Shown: positions 48,901 through 56,865 of the stretch, piece by piece
Layout: every line of letters begins with the position of its first letter
How positions within the stretch are numbered: the first letter of the stretch is position 1
Assembly (NCBI GenBank): GCA_003952965.2
Contig: CM025856.1
Location: forward strand, 28,496,011-28,560,010
From: Morella rubra
Lineage: Eukaryota > Streptophyta > Magnoliopsida > Fagales > Myricaceae
Reading direction: 5' to 3'
Length of the DNA: 64,000 nucleotides
The notes under the pieces: generated by a model
Told to the model about the DNA's origin: nothing
Database searches by the model: none
The model's input: the letters and a program-made list of their open reading frames with translations, nothing else
Translations under genes and position numbers: made by a program

Positions 48901-49180
48901 ACTAAAGATATTAAAAATAAAACCTTAACATGAGAGTCTCAAAAGTAGCTCAAAAAATTAGGGGTATCACACTTTCTGGTTTTTTCTGTTCTCATGGTCG
49001 CCTATTTTATTGTTTAAACAACAAGTAGTTCGAATTCGGAAACCAAAACAAATTGATCATTTACTGACCATTGGAATCCTCATAATACATTTGATGCAAA
49101 AAGAAAGAAAGAAAAGGGGATGCTAAAACAATTATTGTAATGCTCGAAGAGGAAGGCAAGTAGCTATAGAGCTGATATTG
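45911..49180. other. Transposon-rich spacer inside duplication unit 1
   Basis: No gene recognised. A G-box (CACGTG) lies at 46111-46116. The plus strand reads GGGGTATCACA at 48961-48971, so the minus strand begins TGTGATACCCC, a common start of plant LTRs. The AT-rich DNA to its left, back to about 46440, is probably LTR-retroelement material, but the other end and a second LTR were not found. A 16-nt C run is at 47884-47899 and a long pyrimidine stretch at 47940-48100. Confidence 0.45.
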
Positions 49181-49318
49181 AATCCTGCAGTGGACGCTGT
49201 AGCAGGTTTTTGCTAGTCTTCAACTTTATCCACAGCCTGCAGTGTATATATATTAATCAAAAGTCATATTCTGGTTTCACCTCGCTTACTGCCCTTGTGA
49301 GAGAGAACTAGAAAGTAC

Positions 49319-49678
49319 TTATAAAAAAAAAAAAGTGAGAGAGAGAACCAGAAAGGAAAGGAAAGGAAAGGAAAACTTAAAAGAAGCACGGAAGCATGAA
49401 TGTATACCAGCTTTGGACCGGGAAGTGCAACGGCGCATACATTTATCCGCACAAATCATGAACTGAATGTCATTGGGAAGCTCTTTTTCGCATAATGAAC
49501 AGCAAACTCGAGCACATATAAATAGCAGTGAGAATCCATCATGTTGAGGGGACGAAAGAATGCGTGGGGGAAATGCAGAGGGAGAGACAAGGGGAAGCGA
49601 ATTGGGGGCAATAGAGAGAAGGGAAGTAACACCAACTTGTATTAAAACTAGCGCTAACATCATTAATCCCATCATCAT
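49319..49678 (-). CDS. Small secreted cysteine-rich peptide gene (copy 1)
   Basis: From ATG 49678 the frame encodes up to 119 residues. It opens MMMGLMMLALVLIQVG, a likely signal peptide. After a Ser/Pro-rich linker come seven cysteines: C55, C59, C60, C63, C76, C80 and C84. Leaving out C60, they form the symmetric pattern CX3CX3C-X12-CX3CX3C, like the paired helices of hairpinin- or thionin-like defence peptides. The GT at 49407-49406, right after the cysteine block, could be a splice donor. The paralogue at 54361 has GT at the corresponding spot, so the last 29 residues of the open frame may be intron. Function is unknown; a secreted defence or signalling role is inferred from its place beside PR-1. 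An ATG further upstream at 49759 is less likely. Confidence 0.5.
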   Translation of the reverse strand: MMMGLMMLALVLIQVGVTSLLSIAPNSLPLVSPSAFPPRILSSPQHDGFSLLFICARVCCSLCEKELPNDIQFMICADKCMRRCTSRSKAGIHSCFRASFKFSFPFLSFLVLSLTFFFL

Positions 49679-50032
49679 CCACCCCACAAATCTTTTTTTT
49701 TTTTTGTCTATGTTCAAATAAATGGGTTTTTTCATGCAAGCAACGCTTCTGTGGGCCAAAACTTTTGAGGAAACATAGAGGTGGGTTAACAGAACAGAGG
49801 CTTTGGGAAAATTACAACGGCTTTAATAAGTACATACGTGACTTCTAGCACAAGTCATGTCGTTCGGATTAGATGAATGGTTTTGACAATATTTTTATGT
49901 GCTTATTGGTGACTTCCAGAATGGAGGCTTTGGAAAATTGACGTTTGGACAATATTAAATGATCCTAATGGTGAATAGCTATGAAGTTGCAATCATAATC
50001 AAAGTTATTTTATGTCTATTCACTTGTGTGGA

Positions 50033-50290
50033 AAGACATTGTGGGTGTGGGTCAAAAGATTATGTTAATACTCCTGCCCGAGAAAAGATTTATTATTCCC
50101 AGCATTTGTTTAGATTCTAGCAATTTGAAACAATTGGGGCCTTCTATTAGTCTGAGTTGAGTCATTTTCCTCCTAGTTAGAAACCTTCGAAATGAATGGT
50201 TTATTTTTATTGCATTATCGATTGTGTTCAACAGTTGATTTGGTGGTTGATATATATAGGTTGATAGCTTACACGAACATTTTTTTTTTG
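50033..50290. repeat. Tail of duplication unit 1
   Basis: The phrases AAAGACATTGTGGGT, CCGAGAAAA, GGGGCC, GAGTCAATTTTTCTCC-type stretches and TTGATTTGGTGGT recur in the same order at 55018-55320. This shows the block was duplicated together with the peptide gene. Confidence 0.75.
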
Positions 50291-51647
50291 GCAAATATCG
50301 TAAATTATATTAAAATTAAGGAAAATTGAGAATTTAGTCACTAAGTTTATACCACGCTGACGATTTAGTCACATTTTATTTTTTTATTTTATGGTCACTA
50401 AGTTCATACCCGTATAACGATTTGGTCTTTCCGTCACTCTTCTGTTTGCTCTTATAACGGAATGCACGAACACGTCAGCACTTTTGCCAGCTCACCTTCA
50501 TTAATTCACATGAGTAGCCCAGTCAAGCACTACAATTTAAAACGACGCGGTTTTGGATTCATGGAAAAAATACGTGCCCTCTTTTCCTGCTAATCTTCCA
50601 GCGTGAAAACTCATCGTTTCTTTGCGTGATAACGATAATGACAACAACCCAACTTACATTATCAGAGACGAGGAATTTTCTGAAAAAGAAGAAGTTGCTG
50701 CCAATATGGAGAAAGACTCATTGCTTTGATTTCCAAGAAAGGATAAAAATGTCTTTAGCAGCCTTAACTCTTTGGTTCTTTTCTCTCGACTATTTCTCGA
50801 GCCTTCCTCACCTTTCTACCATCTCTTCCCATCCCCTCCACGCCGCACGTTAATGGAGAAGGAATGTCCTTCTCCTCTCCGCCGCCGCATCTTTTTTCTG
50901 CAACTCCAAGGTTCTTCTTCCTATTTCTTTCCCTGGAAACGCTCTCCTCTCTTGGTATTCCTATTTCCTTCTTCCTGGAAACGTAAACAGCTCCATGTAA
51001 ACAACTCTCTTCTCCTGGTATTCCTATTTCCCAGGTATTTCTATTTCTATTTCCCTAGAAACGTAAACAGCTCCACGTAAACTATAAGTACATGCAGAAG
51101 AAGACGAGAAACGTGAAGTCTGGAGGTTAAAGGAAGTTGTCTACTTCTTCATTGAATGAGTTTCCTCATATACACTTTTGCAGAATTTTCTAACAAACTT
51201 TGCAGTACCTGAATCGAAGAGAGAGTCTAAAATCTAACTCAGCATACAGATCAGCAACAAATAAAGAAGTAACTTCATTCTGTAATATAAACAGCTCCAG
51301 ATATTCCTATTTCCTTCTTTCTTCTTCCTATTTCTTTCCTTGGAAACGCTCTCCTCTCCATCTCTAGGTATGGACAAATTTTTTGTTGGTTTAATCTCTG
51401 GGTAAAAATCTGTGGTTTGATTTTGATCAGTGGGTTTAATCTTTGATTTTGAGTTAGGGGTTTAAGTTCTGTTGGTTTTCTTATACTGACGCTTTTAATT
51501 CATATAATAAATGTTCAAGCTTGAGAGCCAGTAGATGAGTTTGTGGAACTGAGCTTAAACAACCATAACTTGTAAGCTAGACTCATTGTTTTTCGGCAAT
51601 TTCTCTTAATATAAAGGGATTTGTCTGAAGTTTGCATTGCTTTGCAG

Positions 51648-51707
51648 GGTCCGATGTTGTCAGCGCACAAGAAGCTCATTGCAGAAAAGCTCAAAAAAGC
51701 TCGCTGA
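51648..51707 (+). pseudogene. Captured exon fragment inside the foldback element
   Basis: After a good acceptor (CATTGCTTTGCAG) the frame reads GPMLSAHKKLIAEKLKKAR and then stops. The stretch upstream (about 50850-51640) behaves like a 5' leader and first intron, with the GGAAACGTAAACAGCTCCA phrase repeated. The parent gene was not recognised. Confidence 0.35.
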
Positions 51708-51792
51708 ACGATTGGCTGTGCTCATGACTCATTCCAAATTCCCATAATGAGCTTTTACTGTGATAAAAAGTCTCTCTCCCTCTTTCTTTGTC

Positions 51793-51794
<2 letters not shown>

Positions 51795-51832
<38 letters not shown>
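51795..51832. repeat. Poly-T tract (38 nt)
   Basis: An uninterrupted run of 38 T residues inside the foldback element. Confidence 0.95.
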
Positions 51833-51838
<6 letters not shown>

Positions 51839-52479
51839 GGAAAATTGCAGTTTATCTCGAGTTGGAGAAATTTTGGTTCATTTAGTTGAGTTGAGCGAGG
51901 GTTTTGTGAAGTCAAGTTAAACAGGGTGTTGCGCTTGGAGAATGGAGGAAGACGAAGGCTGAAGCTTTGCGTTTTGAATTCTTTAAGATGACTTGGCTGC
52001 TGAATCATATTAGTAGGCGCTGATTGGGCAAAACGATGACATGGCATAGCGTTCCATTAAATGAATTGATAGAATATACATAGAATGATCAGATCGTTAC
52101 ACGGGTATAAACTTAGTGAATCATAAAGTAAAAAAATAAAATTTAGTGACTGAATTGTCAGCGTGGTATAAACTTAGAGACTATATTGTCAATATTTTCT
52201 CTAAAATTGGAGAAAACGTATAAAGGGTGCTCATCACAACAAACTTAAAAGGGCCAACTACAAGACTATCAGGCCCGAAGCCCTCTAGAACCAGTAAAAT
52301 GGGCTCAAAGCCCTTACAAACTGAATGAGGCAGCAGGCCCGTATGCGATGGCGTACTCTATTTCCATATTTTTACTGTTAAGGTGTAGTTGACTGTGCAT
52401 ATGATATTAAATTGACTTCTAGCAAATAAGTGCACAAACTGCTACCGACATGTTCACAGCAGATGTGCCCATGTGCGGC

Positions 52480-52790
52480 AGTCCCCACCAACACATGAGT
52501 TGGAGTTGGAGTTGGAGTTGGAGTTTGGGATTCTCTTTCACCCACATGTTCACAGCAGCTGTTCCCGAGATGTCACGGCTCCCCACACAAGGTAATCACC
52601 ATAAGACCCTCCAGAATGCACGAGTTTGCAGCTCCCTTTGGGTCTGTTCACATAGTTCTGCGCATAAGAAGCGACATTTGCATCCCATCTCATAGGTCCA
52701 ACCCCAATCCGTGCACAAACCGAGTTTCGATTGAGCGTTAATGTAGTGACCTTTGGGGTAGTTTTGGGCAAGGGAAACATGGACCATGAC
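52480..52790 (-). pseudogene. PR-1 pseudogene, frameshifted and 3'-truncated
   Basis: The minus strand keeps a strong match to the PR-1 gene at 45054: VHVSLAQN, then after a frame change [20 protein letters not shown] and [19 protein letters not shown], then a piece covering the NMWV and NSCIGGEC region. There is at least one frameshift near 52730 and others after 52580. A GTTGGA hexamer expansion sits where the intact gene encodes its YDYNSN stretch. The part encoding RHYTQVVW through the CAPE motif and stop is missing. It cannot give a secreted CAP protein. Confidence 0.88.
52498..52527. repeat. Hexanucleotide repeat in the PR-1 pseudogene
   Basis: Five near-perfect copies of TTGGAG occur in a row where the intact gene has a single TTGGAA. 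This is a local expansion after loss of selection. Confidence 0.85.
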
Positions 52791-52799
52791 TTAGTGATG

Positions 52800-53270
52800 G
52801 AGACCTAAAGGAAGCCTTAAGAGGGTGCTACAAACGATGCACGCTAGACCAAGGCCAAACAAGCCGAGGCAAAGTCAAGGAGACTATTGAGGTGATTGCC
52901 TAAGCGAACACCAAAGCCCAATTCTAAGCAGCCAAGGCAAAAGGGCTGCTCAACACCCAGCACATGTGCACAGCAGCACACGCACGTGAGATGGGATGCA
53001 AAGCTTGCGTTACGCGCAGTCTGCCTTGCCCGCGATCAGCACAAGGATGCGCAGCACTTGGCCCGCTTGCCATGCACTGCGCGGCACGGTGCATAGGATG
53101 GCATGCTAATTAACAGCGTCCAATGGCTTGGCACCCGTGCACCAGAGCCACACCACACAGATGAGAGGGGGACACATTTCATGATTTTAGGAGATTACAG
53201 GGGATATGGTCCTCAATTTTAGAAATCATTCTTTGTAATAATTAAATGACAAGCTTATGGGAGAGAGAAC
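52800..53270. other. Insertion between PR-1 pseudogene and its old promoter
   Basis: In the intact copy about 220 bases separate the ATG from the conserved block starting AGAGCCGCCGGC. Here the matching block starts at about 53305, some 520 bases away. The extra 300 or so bases are GC-rich (GCGCAGCACTTGGCCCGCTT type) and unlike the surroundings, so they are probably transposon-derived. Confidence 0.5.
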
Positions 53271-53299
53271 GTCAAAATACAAAAACAGTCCCCTTGGAC

Positions 53300-53410
53300 A
53301 TAAATCTACGAGCCGCCGGCTCCAGGTATTTTTAAGATTACTGGCTAGTTCATCAAATTGACTTTCCTGTTCATTTTCTGCAAATGAGAGGTGGCAGTAC
53401 TTGCTTTACA
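53300..53410. repeat. Duplicated PR-1 promoter block
   Basis: GAGCCGCCGGCTCCAGG, TTCATCAAATTGACTTTCCTG and TTCATTTTCTGCAAATGAGA match 45801-45892, upstream of the intact PR-1 gene, with about 85% identity. This confirms that the promoter was part of the duplicated unit. Confidence 0.8.
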
Positions 53411-54360
53411 TAAACAATGTATGCACGAAAAAATCATGTAAAATCGTGGATGAAGCTCAAGCTGTACTTGATAAGCATCAAAGAATGAAAGATAACTTTA
53501 TAAGGTGAATATCCTTATCGATAGTTCGTTTATTAATACCAAAAACTTCAAACTTCTTGAAAGATTTTTTCGAGAGTGTATCATATATGTCATCTGGCTC
53601 TGTCACCTCGTATTCAATCTGCTGGTAACATTACTGAGTGCACACTTATAATTTGCATGATTGCCGCTACAATATGTTTCCTATATTCGTTGAGGTTTGA
53701 ATTCTTAGCATGGCAAACAATTAGTACATGCAATAGAGAAAATATATTGCTGATATTGCCACCTTTCCTGCTGTGGACGCTAGGTCGCTAGCTGTAGCAA
53801 GTTTCTGCTAGCTAGCCTTTAACTTTACCCAACCCACGGCGTGCCATATATTAAACAACGTCGAGAAAATTTCTTTCAGTTAGAAGACTTTGTCTATATA
53901 ATATAGGCTCAATTATGTAACAAGACAAAGGCGCATGCAATTATGTAAAAATAAATTTCTTTTTATTTTATTTTTCATTTGAATTTTCGTGTGCTCCGAC
54001 TATTCCCAAATTCGTCGTTTTTTTCTAAAGGAGATGCTTTTTGACTTTTGTTTGTCCAAGTCCAAATTCCCATTCCTCAATATTCTTTGTTCTAGTAATT
54101 TTCATGCGTCTTCAAATTATGAAGAGAGAAATTCAGGAGGCCGTCCTTTGAAAATCAATTGCTCTAATTTACCTGAATATTTGATTCTTTGACAAATATC
54201 AAAATTAAACTTGACTCTCTCTCCAATTGCCATTCTCTCTGGAAATTGATCAATATAATATTTAACACCCCAAGTCAAACTTTATCGGATAAGTACTACC
54301 TAACCATGAATATATGTATACAAGGCGGGGGAGATGAGATGATCAGATAGAGGTTATATA

Positions 54361-54594
54361 CCAGGTTTGACACGGCAAATCATGTATTCAATGTCCTTGG
54401 GAAGCTTTACTATATATCCACAGCCAATCGCAAACTCCAGCACAATATGCGGGTGATGACAACACGTCATGTTGAGCTGAGGGAGGCCAGAGGGAGAGAG
54501 AGAGAGAAGTGAACTGGAAGGCAATAGAGGGAGGGATAATGTCGCCAGTAGCTTGCGTTAAAACTAGCACAACCATCACTAATCCCATCGTCAT
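54361..54594 (-). pseudogene. Second copy of the cysteine-rich peptide gene, degraded
   Basis: The minus strand reads MTMGLVMVVLVLTQATG, clearly related to the signal peptide of the copy at 49678. A Ser/Leu-rich linker with QHDVLSSP follows, then CAGVC. The frame then runs to a stop at 54388. In another frame the sequence KLPKDIEYMICRVK continues, matching KELPNDIQFMICADK of copy 1, so a frameshift splits the cysteine block and later cysteines are lost. The GT after the block (54361-54360) is kept. It is probably a pseudogene, although a short secreted product ending at 54388 cannot be excluded. Confidence 0.6.
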
Positions 54595-54699
54595 CCATAA
54601 ATTAATCTCCTTTTCTGTAGCAATTAATATATGTATAGGCGGATCGGTGACTGAATTAGAGGTCAAAACAAATGTATTTTACGTTCAAATATAGTGGTT

Positions 54700-56214
54700 T
54701 GTTCATGCAAGCGATAGGGGGGGTGAGGGGACGCTAAGGAACAAGAAAAGGTCGCTTACTATAGACAGGATAAGCTTGCGTAAGATACAATTAGACTCTT
54801 CCTTCTCAAAGTCAAGTTTGGCGATTCTTGCTTGATAAAGATAATATTGCAAGGCCGTGTAGCGCCCTTCTTTTTAGCTGGCTCTGCTCTATCTATTTGA
54901 TCTCCATTTTTTTTTATATGGATATTTAGCTAGGTTGCTCATAGATAGTGTTTAAGTATGACGATACAATTATACTCGACATAGTTTTATGCCTAATCAG
55001 GTACTGGCAGGGTTGTGGAAAGACATTGTGGGTAAAAAGGTTGTTAATATATACTACCGGCCGAGAAAATTAAGAGCTCCACTCCCACCAATTGCTTAGA
55101 TTCTATGCATTTTCGAAAAATGGGGGCCTCTAATGTACAGACTCGAGTCAATTTTTCTCCCTAAAACCTTAGAAATGAGCGTTATATTCTATTGCACTTT
55201 ATCCACCGTGTTTGACGGTTGTACCAAGAAGTAACTAACCAACGAAAGTTATGACCCATTGGTAGGATTGTCGGTCAATGAAACCGATGACCGACAACTG
55301 TTGATTTGGTGGTCGATGACATACTCGACGGGTATGCGATGAAGTACTCTATTTCCACATCTTCAATGAATGTTCGTTTTCTAAAAAAAAAAAAAAAAAA
55401 ATGTTAAGATTTTTAAGATTTTGATAAAATTGTGAATATTTACGTATAGAGTTTTATAGGTTTTTAAAGTTAATAAAAAGTTTTAAAGATATTTAATTTT
55501 TATTAAAATTTTATAAAAAGGTGTAAAGAAAAATGATTTAAGGTAATTGTTAATAAAAAAATATTTGAGTTAGGTGAAAAAGTATAAAGAGAGAAGATTT
55601 GTTATAAATTTTTTTTTTTTTTAAAAGGTATTGGAGTTTGTGTGAAAAGTTATCAGAGATTATGTAAAAGATTTTGGTGTTTGTGTATAAATTTTTGAGA
55701 TTTTAGATATTTATTTTATAAATTTTATTAAATATATTTGTATTCTATAATACTCTCCTAACTGAACATGTCTGAATGTTTGAGTCGCTATTAGTTGGTT
55801 GTACATATGAGATAGGCATGTTCGTTTTGAGAAAATTTTAAGAATTCTAAGAATAGTGTGAATATTTAAGTGATGTTTGAACTTTATCGACAAGCGTGTA
55901 AAAGTTATAAAAGTTGTATTGATGTGTGTAAAAATAGTAATAATGAGTTATATTGATATACATATAGGAGTAATATTATGAGTATAAATTTAAAAAATTA
56001 AATTTAAATTCTTAAATTTTTAGACAAACAAACATGACCTAAAATTTGACTCCCTACAAACTGCAAAGAAGTGTACAAAACGGCTACGACATTTTTAAAT
56101 GGCAGACTCCCAAGGGGAAAGATGGGCACTAAACCATTTTGGGTTTGAAACCATTCTCTTATCCAAACTTTCTCGTGCTAGCCCAATACAAATTAGAGCC
56201 CCTCTCAGTAATTA
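54700..56214. other. Tail of duplication unit 2 and AT-rich spacer
   Basis: The unit-1 tail is repeated at 55018-55370. It ends with GTATGCGATGAAGTACTCTA, which also appears as GTATGCGATGGCGTACTCTA at about 52340, marking the unit junction. From 55400 to 55900 the AT-rich dispersed repeat also seen at 15.8 and 40.3 kb occurs in the opposite orientation. No gene recognised. Confidence 0.5.
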
Positions 56215-56226
56215 TATATATATAAA
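56215..56226 (+). promoter_or_regulatory. TATA box of the DUF538 gene
   Basis: TATATATATAAA lies 115 bases before the ATG at 56341. The leader then carries the closely spaced TTGACTTTGACAG at about 56282, which contains W-box cores. Confidence 0.55.
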
Positions 56227-56340
56227 GTCACCGGGCCCACTCATAGCTCAACTACCATTATGTTCTTTCGTTTCCAAGTCTTGACTTTGACAGACGTACA
56301 TAGAAGGAAAGCAAGAACAGCAAGCAAGAAAGAAAGAGAG

Positions 56341-56865
56341 ATGGATTTCTTCTTCGCCCAGAGACTCATACTTCCGGCATCAATTCTATGCCTCATTCTA
56401 TTCACTTCGCCATTGTTTGCATCGGAAACCAACCTGACAACCACAAAGCCTTCGGCCTATGAAGTTCTCGAGGGCTACAAATTTCCTGTGGGCCTCCTCC
56501 CCCAAGGTGTACGAGACTATGATCTTGACCCCACCACCGGAAAATTTGCTGCCTACTTAGGCGGTAGCTGCAGCTTCTCCCTTGAAGGGTCATATCAATT
56601 GAGGTATAAGTCCATCATCAATGGCTATATATCACAAGGCAAGCTCGCGAGCTTGGAGGGGGTCAGCGTGAAGCTCTTCTTCTTGTGGGTTGACATTGTT
56701 GAGGTCCAAAGGAATCGTGATAGTCTCGGATTCTCCGTCGGGATAGCGGGTGCGGATTTTCCTCTTGATAACTTTGAGGAATGTCCCCAGTGTGGGTGTG
56801 GATTGAATTGCAATGATGGAAAACTAGAGGAGGTTAGAACAAACCCACTTGTTTCTTCTTATTGA
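56341..56865 (+). CDS. Secreted DUF538-domain protein
   Basis: The ATG at 56341 is chosen because a clean signal peptide follows (MDFFFAQRLILPASILCLIL up to FASETN). The open frame extends further upstream to 56260, but that part is basic and lies close to the TATA box. The product has 174 residues in one exon. The DUF538 domain covers about 40-145: SAYEVLEGYKFPVGLLPQGV, then a GSCSFSLEG stretch, LRYKSIINGYISQGKLASLE and GVSVKLFFLWVDIVEV. A short cysteine-rich tail CPQCGCGLNC follows. DUF538 proteins are plant-specific, mostly secreted beta-barrel proteins related to bactericidal/permeability-increasing folds. Roles in stress and pathogen response are reported, but no biochemical activity is settled. 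It looks intact. Confidence 0.92.
   Translation: MDFFFAQRLILPASILCLILFTSPLFASETNLTTTKPSAYEVLEGYKFPVGLLPQGVRDYDLDPTTGKFAAYLGGSCSFSLEGSYQLRYKSIINGYISQGKLASLEGVSVKLFFLWVDIVEVQRNRDSLGFSVGIAGADFPLDNFEECPQCGCGLNCNDGKLEEVRTNPLVSSY

Larger units (their letters stand above)
50318..52201. mobile_element. Foldback DNA element, Pack-MULE candidate (1.88 kb)
   Basis: Terminal inverted repeats of about 150 bases bound the element. The left end contains CACTAAGTTTATACCACGCT, GACGATTTAGTCAC and TCATACCCGTATAACGAT. The right end (52020-52201) contains their reverse complements, such as AGCGTGGTATAAACTTAGAG and ATCGTTACACGGGTATAAAC. The flanks share TAAAATT at 50311-50317 and 52202-52208, consistent with a worn target duplication. 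The interior is not transposase. It looks like gene sequence: a pyrimidine-rich leader, an intron-like stretch and a short exon at 51648. Long inverted repeats around captured gene pieces are typical of Pack-MULEs. It interrupts the tail of duplication unit 1. Confidence 0.6.

Noticed and set aside
46076..48971. A complete solo LTR from about 46076 to 48971
   Set aside because: The right end looks like an LTR start on the minus strand, but the candidate left end gives mismatched 5-bp flanks (ATTTC against CTTTC), so the boundary is not supported.
51691..52047. Minus-strand frame with a long Lys run
   Set aside because: The Lys run is the 38-nt T tract read in reverse. The frame also lies inside the inverted repeat of a transposon.
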